From Natronincola peptidivorans (lineage in GTDB: Bacteria; Bacillota; Clostridia; Peptostreptococcales; Natronincolaceae), in contig NZ_FOHU01000002.1 of the NCBI RefSeq assembly GCF_900111615.1, positions 1-64,000 on the forward strand: DNA of 64,000 nucleotides, given 5' to 3'. Numbering within the stretch: the first letter of the stretch is position 1; every line of letters begins with the position of its first letter. A program made the translations under genes and the position numbers. The notes under the pieces were generated by a model. That model saw only the letters and a program-made list of their open reading frames with translations, did not search any database and had not been told where the DNA came from. Of this stretch, positions 16,791-24,406 are shown in pieces.

Positions 16791-17572
16791 TGAAGGGGTT
16801 ATTGCTATACAATCAAGAGGATTATGAAAGAAATAAAGACTATGTCCATTGGCTTCAGGAGGAAGCAGAAGAAAATCGGATAGATTTACAGCTGGCGCTG
16901 AAGGAGGAGTTTCTCATTGAGGGGGTTCCTAGGGCAGCCAACTATAGATTTGTTATCAATAGGACTAGAAGCTATGAGATCAGCCTCATGTTTCAGTTAA
17001 ACAATATCAGGGCTTTTAATCATCCTGAGATTACCCTGCTGGGTAATAACAAGCTGGCAGCCTATTTGTATGCAAAAAATAAAGGTATCCAGTACCCAGA
17101 AATATTAGTTTCCTGGTCACAGGGTGAAAAGATAATATCCAAACCCAATGATGGTCATGGGGGTCAAGGGGTAGGGCTACTAAGGGACGTTAACCTATAT
17201 GATGGTAATATCCGATTACAGCAAGCATTTATGGAGGATTTGATAGGAGATATCAGATTTTATATCCTCAATAACAAGATCATCCATGCAGTCTTGAGAA
17301 GGGCCAGCAATAAAATCATCTCCAACTTTAGCCAAGGTGGGGAGATAAGCTTGTATGACTATAATGCCCATGAAAAGGCTTATGTGGAAGCTTTTATCAA
17401 AGACCTGGTTATAGATTATGCAGGGGTAGATTTTTTATTAACCAAGGATAAAAAACTGGTTTTCAATGAAATCGAGGATGTTGTTGGCAGTAGAATGCTC
17501 AGCAAACTAGGGGTAAATAACACCACAAAGCTGTTTTTACAGCATATCAAAGCAACGGTGCCTGGCACCTAA
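16787..17572 (+). CDS. RimK-like ATP-grasp ligase (second), tail supplied by a repeat
   Basis: 261 residues, a diverged ATP-grasp relative of the preceding gene: LLGNNKLAAYLYAKNKGI, IISKPNDGHGGQGVGLL, QQAFMEDLIGDIRFYIL, and YAGVDFLLTKDKKLVFNEIE with a terminal E-x-E instead of the usual E-x-N. This altered metal-ligand position may matter. The final TVPGT and the stop are encoded by repeat copy 7. It is the third gene of the amidohydrolase/ligase operon and overlaps the previous gene by 4 nt. Confidence 0.75.
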   Translation: MMKGLLLYNQEDYERNKDYVHWLQEEAEENRIDLQLALKEEFLIEGVPRAANYRFVINRTRSYEISLMFQLNNIRAFNHPEITLLGNNKLAAYLYAKNKGIQYPEILVSWSQGEKIISKPNDGHGGQGVGLLRDVNLYDGNIRLQQAFMEDLIGDIRFYILNNKIIHAVLRRASNKIISNFSQGGEISLYDYNAHEKAYVEAFIKDLVIDYAGVDFLLTKDKKLVFNEIEDVVGSRMLSKLGVNNTTKLFLQHIKATVPGT

Positions 17573-17586
17573 CTTTTTAACTTATT
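17556..17586 (+). repeat. Repeat family 1, copy 7 (short form, overlaps ATP-grasp gene)
   Basis: CGGTGCCTGGCACCTAAC with the centre base A changed to T, then TTTTTAACTTATTT. It supplies VPGT-stop to the gene. Confidence 0.85.
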
Positions 17587-17590
17587 TAGA

Positions 17591-17632
17591 AAAGAGGTCT
17601 TAGGAGGGGATTAGCCCTCTTAAGACCTCTTT
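17591..17632. terminator. Bidirectional terminator between convergent genes
   Basis: AAAGAGGTCTTAGGAGGG and CCCTCTTAAGACCTCTTT pair along 18 bp with one mismatch around a short loop. It serves the ATP-grasp operon and the minus-strand gene that ends at 17638. Confidence 0.85.
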
Positions 17633-17637
17633 GGTAT

Positions 17638-18810
17638 TTAGTATATTTCGATGGCATCAATATCAGAATTCCATATTACGTAGAATCCATAATCTTCTAA
17701 ATCCTTTACTGGGATGAAACCTTCTCCTTCTAGCTGGATATCCAGTAGCTGGGAAGCATCTGCAACTGCTATAAAGGATCTACCGTCCTCTACCTTTAAC
17801 TGAACTGTACCTTGTTCAAAGGTTCCCTCTGCAGGCTTGACATAGGATCCTTCTAGGTCAACGATGGCTTTAAATCCTACCTGAGTTTCTACTGCAAATT
17901 GACTCATGATGAATGCTTCTAAATCCTCTTGTGTAAAAACTAATACTGATTCAGGCAGTTGAATGTCAGTGGTAGTAAGCTTTCTAGATACAGTTAAGCC
18001 TTCTACTTGGATTTGAGCCATAGGGGTGATTAAAGCCAACTCAGTTTCTTCTGTCACTGCATCCTCTTCAAAGGTGGTGACCTGTTGATAGTAGCTTCCT
18101 GTGATAAAAGCCTTGGCCATTGGGATGTTTGGAGCGATAAAAGTATCATAGAGCTCTAGAACTTCTTGTAGATCTTCCTCTGTCAGCTCAGGCATTTCAG
18201 CTGGCATAAGCTCTGCAGGTAACTTGTCGATATTGGTAATGACATAGAGCATATAGGCCTCTAAAAGATCAATCATTTTATCTGAATCAAGCTTTAGGGT
18301 GTAGGTATTACCTTCCTTGGTCATACCTAGATCGATGCCTAAATCCATCTCTTCAATAAATTGAATGATGTCCTGCAGCATCTTAGAGTTCATGTCAATA
18401 GGAGCTTCGGTATTTCTAAATAGAATGTATTCTTCTTGGATATCTACTGTTTCTTCTAAACCCATTACAGATAAAAGAGGAAGAACAGCATCTGTGTTTA
18501 TGTAGAAGTCAGTACCTACAGTATAAAGCTTGATAGTTGGTATTTCCTGCAACCCTTCTACGTCCTCTACTACGATTTCCATGTAGGAAACAAAGTCCTT
18601 TAGATTTGATACTGAATACATTTCCACATTATAGTGAAGATCTACATCAGGAGGGATTACTACTTTAAGCTGCATTTCTGCTTCTCCCTCTAAACCATCC
18701 CACTCATAAATTGCCTTCATATCTTCCCAGTAGGATGTTTCTGCTGGTGCAAATCCAACCATTGTAAGCATGGAAACAACCAACAGCATAACAATTAGCA
18801 TTTTTTTCAT
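17638..18810 (-). CDS. Secreted protein with a copper-amine-oxidase-N-like C-terminal domain
   Basis: 390 residues. The signal peptide (KKMLIVMLLVVSMLTMVGFA) is followed by a likely cleavage near residue 22-24. The middle is an acidic beta-rich region with no motif I know, reminiscent of lipid-carrier-like folds (YTLKLDSDKMIDLLEAYML). The last 50 residues (SFIAVADASQLLDIQLEGEG, FIPVKDLEDYGFYVIWN) resemble the Cu-amine-oxidase N-terminal/stalk domain that clostridia place on many exported proteins. AAAGGGAGTGC precedes the ATG. It is monocistronic and divergent from the SLH gene. Function unknown. Confidence 0.65.
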   Translation of the reverse strand: MKKMLIVMLLVVSMLTMVGFAPAETSYWEDMKAIYEWDGLEGEAEMQLKVVIPPDVDLHYNVEMYSVSNLKDFVSYMEIVVEDVEGLQEIPTIKLYTVGTDFYINTDAVLPLLSVMGLEETVDIQEEYILFRNTEAPIDMNSKMLQDIIQFIEEMDLGIDLGMTKEGNTYTLKLDSDKMIDLLEAYMLYVITNIDKLPAELMPAEMPELTEEDLQEVLELYDTFIAPNIPMAKAFITGSYYQQVTTFEEDAVTEETELALITPMAQIQVEGLTVSRKLTTTDIQLPESVLVFTQEDLEAFIMSQFAVETQVGFKAIVDLEGSYVKPAEGTFEQGTVQLKVEDGRSFIAVADASQLLDIQLEGEGFIPVKDLEDYGFYVIWNSDIDAIEIY

Positions 18811-19020
18811 TTTTGTGCACTCCCTTTAGCATTTTATTTTTAGCATATACCATGTCTAAACTATTGTTAAGCCACGCCATGCTATGGAAAACTAAATCTT
18901 TGGCTCCTATATTTTACCACTTTTTCTATTGTTTTTCAATAAAAATAAGGCACCCTTTTCTTTTTTTGGTTACAAAAGCATCTCTACCCAGTATTTACAT
19001 TGGCAACTATTCCCTATATG

Positions 19021-19051
19021 CATTGCAATTGCAATGTTTTTTCTATACAAT
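19021..19051 (+). promoter_or_regulatory. Promoter of the SLH gene overlapped by a 16-bp perfect palindrome
   Basis: CATTGCAATTGCAATG (19021-19036) is a perfect palindrome. Its first half supplies TTGCAA (19023-19028) as -35; 17 bp later TACAAT (19046-19051) fits as -10. A repressor site over the -35 is the simple reading. The rest of the 336-bp divergent spacer (18811-19146) shows nothing else definite beyond a small CTCT..AGAG stem near 19063. Confidence 0.5.
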
Positions 19052-19146
19052 GAGTTTAGATTCTCTGACGAGAGTTAGTTTACATAACATAAATTAAATC
19101 CGTGAGAGAATCATCAGAAAATCATTTTGGATGGAGGAGATTGCAA

Positions 19147-20361
19147 ATGGAAAGAAATAGAACTGCAAAAAAAGCAGCTAGTATTTTATTGATTGCTGCT
19201 ATGATTCTTACATCAGTAGGAGCGTCCTTTGCTGAGGATGCTGTAGTTACTGAAAACAATGATGGGGTTGAGGTTGTTGAGACAACTGAACCAGTAGAGG
19301 AAAATGTAGATACAGACGGAGATGTGGATACAGACGAAGATGTAGAAACAGATGAAGATGTAGATACAGACGGAGATGTAGACACAGACGAAGATGTAGA
19401 TACAGACGAAGATGTAGACACAGACGAAGATGTAGATACAGACGAAGATGTAGATACAGACGAAGATGTAGATACAGACGAAGATGTAGACACAGATGAA
19501 GATGTAGATACAGACGAAGATGTAGATACAGACGAAGATGTAGATACAGACGAAGATGCTAATGAGGAAAAAACGCCTGTTTCCTTCAGTGATATCGAAG
19601 GTCACTGGGCTGCTGAAAGAATCATCACCTGGGCTGAAAATGGTGTAGTTAGCGGTTATCCAGATGGAACCTTCAAACCAGAAAACAACATTACAAGAGC
19701 AGAGTTTATGTCTCTAATCAATAAGTCCATGGGTTATGTAGAGGAAGCGCCTATCAATTATGCTGATGTAGCTTCAGATAAATGGTACTATAGAGTAGTG
19801 GCAAGAGCTGAAGCAGCTGATTATATTTCAGGATATGGTGATGGCATCATGAAGCCAGAAGCAAATATTACTCGTGAAGAAGTAGCTACTATCATTAGCA
19901 AAATCCATAACCTAGAAAGAGATGCTAAAGAATCAGAAGTGTTTGTTGATGAGATTTCTAGTTGGGCTACAGGATATGTAGGTGCAGTTGCGGCTGCTCG
20001 TTATATGAACGGTTATGTAGATGCAGAAGGGGTTAGAACCTTTGGGGCAACAAACAACATCACAAGAGCAGAAGCAGTAGTAGTAATCAACAACATGTTC
20101 CGTGTAATTGATGAAGACCAAGATGGTGACCAAGATCAAGATGGTGACCAAGACCAAGATGGCGACCAAGATCAAGATGGTGACCAAGACCAAGATGGTG
20201 ACCAAGACCAAGATGGTGACCAAGACCAAGATGGTGATGAAGACCAAGATGGTGATGAAGACCAAGATGGTGATGAAGACCAAAATGGTGATGAAGACCA
20301 AAATGGTGATGAAGACGAAGACAATAATGAAGATGAAGAAAATAACACAGAAGAAGTGTAA
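19147..20361 (+). CDS. S-layer-homology surface protein with two acidic repeat arrays
   Basis: 404 residues from the ATG at 19147, preceded by TGGAGGAG; an upstream in-frame GTG at 19102 lacks a ribosome site. The signal peptide ends near GASFAEDA. Residues 54-137 are fourteen 6-residue units of the type VDTDED. Three SLH domains follow (FSDIEGHWAAERIITWAENG, SDKWYYRVVARAEAADYISG, AAARYMNGYVDAEG), each with an ITRAE/ITREE motif; these bind secondary cell-wall polymer. The tail has eleven DQDGDQ/DQDGDE-like units. Both arrays are extremely acidic and have the D-x-D-x-D/G spacing of calcium-binding loops. It is probably an S-layer or cell-wall-bound protein. Confidence 0.85.
   Translation: MERNRTAKKAASILLIAAMILTSVGASFAEDAVVTENNDGVEVVETTEPVEENVDTDGDVDTDEDVETDEDVDTDGDVDTDEDVDTDEDVDTDEDVDTDEDVDTDEDVDTDEDVDTDEDVDTDEDVDTDEDVDTDEDANEEKTPVSFSDIEGHWAAERIITWAENGVVSGYPDGTFKPENNITRAEFMSLINKSMGYVEEAPINYADVASDKWYYRVVARAEAADYISGYGDGIMKPEANITREEVATIISKIHNLERDAKESEVFVDEISSWATGYVGAVAAARYMNGYVDAEGVRTFGATNNITRAEAVVVINNMFRVIDEDQDGDQDQDGDQDQDGDQDQDGDQDQDGDQDQDGDQDQDGDEDQDGDEDQDGDEDQNGDEDQNGDEDEDNNEDEENNTEEV
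19306..19557 (+). repeat. Fourteen tandem 18-bp repeats (VDTDED array)
   Basis: The consensus is GTAGATACAGACGAAGAT, with silent and conservative changes (GAC/GAT, GAA/GGA). Units are in frame, so slippage would change protein length without a frameshift. Confidence 0.9.
20116..20313 (+). repeat. Eleven tandem 18-bp repeats (DQDGDQ/E array)
   Basis: The unit GACCAAGATGGTGACCAA grades into GACCAAGATGGTGATGAA and finally GACCAAAATGGTGATGAA. The ordered 5' to 3' change of unit type shows stepwise local duplication. Confidence 0.88.
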
Positions 20362-20378
20362 TCTTCTTTAGCTATGCA

Positions 20379-20418
20379 AGTCCTCTAGGATAGATTACCT
20401 ACCCTAGAGGGCTTCTTT
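20379..20418 (+). terminator. Intrinsic terminator after the SLH gene
   Basis: GTCCTCTAGGATA pairs with TACCCTAGAGGGC (two wobble-type mismatches) and TTCTTTGT follows. Confidence 0.7.
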
Positions 20419-20464
20419 GTGTTACAATAGAGTGTATAAGGTTGAAGATAAAGGAGGAAATAGC

Positions 20465-21385
20465 ATGAAGGTACAAAAGGCCATCATACCAGCAGCAGGG
20501 CTGGGGACTCGATTTTTACCAGCTACAAAGGCACAGCCAAAGGAGATGCTGCCTATCGTGGACAAGCCTACTTTGCAGTATATTATTGAAGAGGCTGTAG
20601 CTTCTGGTATAGAGGAAATACTGATTATAACAGGAAGAAATAAAAAATCCATTGAGGACCATTTTGATAAATCTGTTGAGCTGGAGCTGGAGCTGGAGAA
20701 AAGTGGCAAGGAAGAGCTATTGGCAGAGGTGAGAAAGGTTTCCGATATGGTCAATATCCACTATATACGTCAAAAAGAACCAAAGGGATTAGGTCATGCC
20801 ATCCATTGTGCCAAAAGCTTTATTGGCAATGAGCCCTTTGCGGTACTTTTAGGAGATGATATTGTCGATAGTGAGGTACCTTGTTTAAAGCAGATGATTG
20901 ACGTATATAATGAGTATAAAACCAGCATCCTAGGGGTGCAGGAGGTACCGCAGGAGGATGTCAATAAGTATGGTATCGTAGCAGGAAAATACATTGAGGA
21001 TAGGGTTTATAAGGTGAAGGATTTGGTGGAAAAGCCTGCTGTCAAGGATGCTCCTTCCAATGTAGCAATTTTAGGCAGGTATATCATTAGTCCTGAGATA
21101 TTTGCTATATTAGAGGAAACAAAGCCTGGCAAAGGGGGAGAAATTCAGCTGACGGATGCCTTGAAGGTATTGGCTCAAAGAGAGGCAATGTATGCTTACA
21201 ATTTTCAAGGCAGACGATATGACGTTGGAGATAAATTAGGCTTCCTGCAGGCTACTGTAGAGTTTGCCTTAAAGAGAGAGGGCTTAAGGGAGGAATTCCT
21301 TCAGTATCTTTCTAGGATAGTAGATGAGGAAAATGGGAAAAATACAAGTGAGATAGAAGTAAGTATAGAGAAAATAACTGGTTAG
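20465..21385 (+). CDS. galU: UTP-glucose-1-phosphate uridylyltransferase
   Basis: 306 residues from the ATG at 20465, preceded by AAAGGAGG at 20450; this trims a leader read from an upstream start. The nucleotidyltransferase signature AAGLGTRFLPATKAQPKEML, PTLQYIIEEAVASGI, LGDDIVD and LVEKPA are typical of GalU/GtaB. It makes UDP-glucose for cell-wall glycans and glycolipids in the cytoplasm. A weak GGGGATAGC / GCTGTCCCC stem lies after the gene at 21393-21430. The neighbouring glycosyltransferase operon may use its product. Confidence 0.95.
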   Translation: MKVQKAIIPAAGLGTRFLPATKAQPKEMLPIVDKPTLQYIIEEAVASGIEEILIITGRNKKSIEDHFDKSVELELELEKSGKEELLAEVRKVSDMVNIHYIRQKEPKGLGHAIHCAKSFIGNEPFAVLLGDDIVDSEVPCLKQMIDVYNEYKTSILGVQEVPQEDVNKYGIVAGKYIEDRVYKVKDLVEKPAVKDAPSNVAILGRYIISPEIFAILEETKPGKGGEIQLTDALKVLAQREAMYAYNFQGRRYDVGDKLGFLQATVEFALKREGLREEFLQYLSRIVDEENGKNTSEIEVSIEKITG

Positions 21386-21451
21386 ATATTTTGGGGATAG
21401 CTGCTTAATTATGGTAGAGTGGCTGTCCCCATAGATTATTACAGGAAAATA

Positions 21452-21460
21452 TGCTATAAT
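21452..21460 (+). promoter_or_regulatory. Extended -10 promoter of the glycosyltransferase operon
   Basis: TGCTATAAT is a perfect extended -10 element, 66 bp before the likely ATG. I see no good -35. Confidence 0.5.
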
Positions 21461-21525
21461 GATTGACAGGAAAACCTGGTAACAGGATAGTTGAATAAGT
21501 ATTATTAGATATGGAGAGAAAATAC

Positions 21526-23013
21526 ATGCTACATGATTTAGGGAAACGCATTGTACGTCCAGCAGTACTTGCTTTTTATTTGATTTTTTTTATATTGGTT
21601 TTTGTCCAAGGCAACTTTAACCGAGGACCTTATCTTTTCCAAAGATCCACCGGTTATCTAGTGGCTTATGGTATGGCGATTAGTGGGATTTTCATTGCCC
21701 TATACTATGTATTTAAGAAAATAACTGTTCTACAAAATCCCAAGATTTTTATACCTTTTCTTGCATTTATATCCTTTGCTCCTCGTTATGTATGGGTTCG
21801 ATTGATCAATACAGTGCCCATTTATGACTTTGCAAGGTTTCATAATTATACCATAGCATTGATTCATGGAGAATATGATGCTTATTTAGAGATAAGGAAT
21901 GTTTTTCCCCATCTATCGGGATATCCTCTGTTGTTGTCCTATGTCTACAGAATCTTTGGGGAGACAGTTGCAGTGGGACAGGCCTTCAATATCTTCTGTT
22001 CTATTATGACGGCCATTGTGATTTATCTGCTGGGGAGGCAGGTATTTGGTGAGGCGGCAGGGCAAACTGCAGGAGTTATCTTTGCCTTGTATCCTACACA
22101 AATTATGTACAATACCTTGCTGGCTTCGGAGCATATCTTTTTACTATTATTTTTATTGGCCTTATATTTATTTATTCGATATACTAGTGTAGAATTAAAG
22201 GGCTGGAGCCTTTTAAAGCTACTGGTGGTGGGGATAGTGATGGCGGTTGCCCATATCGTCCGTCCGGTTTCATCCTTATTGTTTCCACCGATGCTGGCCT
22301 ATCTACTATTTTTTCAAAGGGTAGACAGACCGGCGAAGGACTTTTTATTAGAAAAAGGCAAGAAAATTGCTTTGGTGTTTCTAGGCTTTATCCTTACTGT
22401 AGGGATGCTAAATCTTATCTATATAGACACTGTGAAGGTGCCATTGGGGAAAACCGCTGGCGGCTTCAATCTCTATGTAGGGACGGATCCTGAACGGGAT
22501 GGGATGTGGAATCCTACTGCTTGGGAGATTATTGAGGAATATGATCATGATTTTGATCGGGTCCACAGTGAAGCTCAAAGAAGGGCGATAGAAAGGATAA
22601 AGAATGATCCTATTGGTTTTATTGGTTTGGCGGAGAGAAAGTTTGCTATCCAGTGGGGAACAGATGATTATGGGTACTACTGGAGTATGCTGGAGCTTTA
22701 TCCCGAGACAGACTTTAGCTTATGGGTGCGGGAGCACAGTGATAGTGTTAAGGTAGTGGCTCAGAGCTACTATATGGGGATCATCATCCTTGCCCTCCTG
22801 GGGGCACTATATGGTCTCAAGAGGCGAGAGGCAGACGCCTTAGGGTTGTTTGCTATGATTGTATTGATTTTTGCTGCTGCCCACGTTTTGATAGAGGTAC
22901 AGTCTCGATATCATCATCCTGTGGTTCCCTTTTTCATTTTGACAGCGGTGGCTGCAATGGGGTATTGGTCAGGAGATTCAGATAATAACGGAAATGAGGC
23001 GTTGAAGCAATGA
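21526..23013 (+). CDS. Polytopic membrane glycosyltransferase (PMT/ArnT-like)
   Basis: 495 residues from the ATG at 21526, 7 nt after GGAGAG; an in-frame ATG at 21511 has no ribosome site. There are around 10-11 hydrophobic segments. An acidic first loop (VPIYDFARFHNYTIALIHGE) resembles the catalytic loop of GT39/GT83 enzymes that use polyprenyl-phosphate sugars. The stop overlaps the GT2 gene, whose kind produces polyprenyl-phosphate sugar. The GT2-GtrA-GT39-like trio suggests surface glycan or protein glycosylation; the acceptor is unknown. Confidence 0.75.
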   Translation: MLHDLGKRIVRPAVLAFYLIFFILVFVQGNFNRGPYLFQRSTGYLVAYGMAISGIFIALYYVFKKITVLQNPKIFIPFLAFISFAPRYVWVRLINTVPIYDFARFHNYTIALIHGEYDAYLEIRNVFPHLSGYPLLLSYVYRIFGETVAVGQAFNIFCSIMTAIVIYLLGRQVFGEAAGQTAGVIFALYPTQIMYNTLLASEHIFLLLFLLALYLFIRYTSVELKGWSLLKLLVVGIVMAVAHIVRPVSSLLFPPMLAYLLFFQRVDRPAKDFLLEKGKKIALVFLGFILTVGMLNLIYIDTVKVPLGKTAGGFNLYVGTDPERDGMWNPTAWEIIEEYDHDFDRVHSEAQRRAIERIKNDPIGFIGLAERKFAIQWGTDDYGYYWSMLELYPETDFSLWVREHSDSVKVVAQSYYMGIIILALLGALYGLKRREADALGLFAMIVLIFAAAHVLIEVQSRYHHPVVPFFILTAVAAMGYWSGDSDNNGNEALKQ

Positions 23014-23951
23014 AGGAAAAGCTGATTTCTTTAGTAATCCCTATGTACTGTGAAAAGGATGTTGCAAGGGAGTGCTACAAAAGAGTTAAAAAGGTAATGA
23101 CAGACAACGCTATCCATCATGAGATTGTTTTTATTAATGATGGAAGCAGTGACAATACTATTGATATATTGGAGGAAATAGCTACAGAGGATCAGCAGGT
23201 GAAGGTCATCAGCTTTGCTAGAAACTTTGGCCATCAAATCGCTGTAACAGCAGGGATAGCCAAGGCAAAGGGAGATGCTGTGGTGGTGATCGATGCAGAT
23301 TTGCAGGACCCACCGGAGGTGATTCCTGATATGATAGCTTTATGGCAGCAGGGATACCATGTGGTCTATGGGCAAAGAAAGAAGCGTAAAGGAGAAACCT
23401 GGTTTAAGCTGGCTACTGCTAAGTTTTTTTATCGGTTTTTAAAGCAGATGACCGAGGTGGAGATGCCGCTGGATACTGGGGATTTCCGATTAATGGATAG
23501 AAAAGTAGTGGATGTATTTAATGATATGCCGGAGAAAAACCGATTTATCCGAGGAATGGTTAGTTGGGTAGGCTTTAAGCAAACGGCCCTTCTCTATGAA
23601 AGAGAGGAAAGGTTTGCTGGGGAGACAAAGTATCCTTTAAAAAAGATGCTGAAGCTGGCCTCCGATGGCATCTTGTCCTTTTCCTTTAAGCCTGTAAAGT
23701 GGATAGAGGGGACGGGGGTAGTGCTATTGGTAGTTGGTTTTCTGATGATGCTCTTTAGTCTGGTGACATGGATCAACGGCACTGTTACTGATGTGCCAGG
23801 CTGGCTGTGGGTAGTTGTTCTTCTAAGCGGAGTGCATCTATTGGCTTTAGGGATTGTAGGAGAGTATATTGTTCGGATTTATGATGAGAGTAGAGGACGA
23901 CCTTTGTATACAGTTGAAAAGGAAATTAATATGGAGTCTGATAATAGATAG
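23010..23951 (+). CDS. GT2 polyprenyl-phosphate glycosyltransferase (GtrB/DPM1-like)
   Basis: 313 residues. The GT-A domain has SLVIPMYCEKD, FINDGSSDNT, and DADLQDPPEVIPDM with the DxD-type metal site. It is followed by LDTGDFRLMDRKV and two C-terminal TM helices (about 235-260 and 270-292). It is a typical GtrB/YkoT-type enzyme that loads a sugar from a UDP/NDP donor onto undecaprenyl phosphate at the inner membrane face. It overlaps the previous gene by 4 nt and precedes gtrA, the putative flippase. Confidence 0.9.
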   Translation: MKEKLISLVIPMYCEKDVARECYKRVKKVMTDNAIHHEIVFINDGSSDNTIDILEEIATEDQQVKVISFARNFGHQIAVTAGIAKAKGDAVVVIDADLQDPPEVIPDMIALWQQGYHVVYGQRKKRKGETWFKLATAKFFYRFLKQMTEVEMPLDTGDFRLMDRKVVDVFNDMPEKNRFIRGMVSWVGFKQTALLYEREERFAGETKYPLKKMLKLASDGILSFSFKPVKWIEGTGVVLLVVGFLMMLFSLVTWINGTVTDVPGWLWVVVLLSGVHLLALGIVGEYIVRIYDESRGRPLYTVEKEINMESDNR

Positions 23952-23964
23952 GTGATGAGAAAAG

Positions 23965-24405
23965 ATGCTAAATAAAATGAAACACTATGGCTCCTACCTT
24001 GTGTTTGGGGTCTTGACTACAGTGGTAAATCTCACCATATATAAGCTGCTGCTGGATGCAGGGGTGCATTATACCATCAGTACAACGGTGGCCTTTGTAG
24101 TGGCGGTTTCAGTGGCTTTTTATACCAATCGGAAATGGGTATTTTCCAGTGAAGTGGTTGGTAAAAAAGTCTACAAAGAAATGGGGCTTTTCTTTGCTGT
24201 GAGAATAGGAACCTATCTTTTTGATTTGATAGGGCTTATATTGCTGATTCAGTTCTTCAGCATGGATGAATTCATCAGTAAGCTGATTGTAAATGCTGGC
24301 GTCATTGTACTAAACTATATTTTAAGCAAATGGGTAGTATTCAAAGAACCCAGCCACGGGGACGTTTCACTTGTCACCTCAGATGGAAAGCTAGAGGAGA
24401 ATTGA
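23965..24405 (+). CDS. GtrA-family membrane protein, C-terminus encoded by a repeat
   Basis: 146 residues with four TM helices typical of GtrA (GSYLVFGVLTTVVNLTIYKL, SVAFYTNRKWVFSS, NYILSKWVVFKE). The family is thought to flip polyprenyl-phosphate sugars. After the family's usual end near KWVVFK, the last residues (EPSHGDVSLVTSDGKLEEN) come from a family 2 repeat at 24352-24376 and its flank, so the tail is an insertion. The gene keeps an open frame and stops 1 bp before the next start. Confidence 0.85.
   Translation: MLNKMKHYGSYLVFGVLTTVVNLTIYKLLLDAGVHYTISTTVAFVVAVSVAFYTNRKWVFSSEVVGKKVYKEMGLFFAVRIGTYLFDLIGLILLIQFFSMDEFISKLIVNAGVIVLNYILSKWVVFKEPSHGDVSLVTSDGKLEEN
24352..24376 (+). repeat. Repeat family 2, copy 1, inside the gtrA 3' end
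   Basis: AGCCACGGGGACGTTTCACT plus TGTCA, two differences at most from the other copies (27035, 28682, 28977, and inverted at 29793 and 36038). Confidence 0.85.
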
Positions 24406-24406
24406 T

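Noticed and set aside
19102-19146. Earlier GTG start of the SLH protein
   Set aside because: It has no ribosome site and would bury the signal peptide; the ATG at 19147 has GGAGGAG upstream.
19306-19557. CRISPR or minisatellite array, and long open frames on the opposite strand
   Set aside because: Units of 18 bp have no spacers and encode an acidic protein segment; opposite-strand frames are by-products of the repeat, without ribosome sites.
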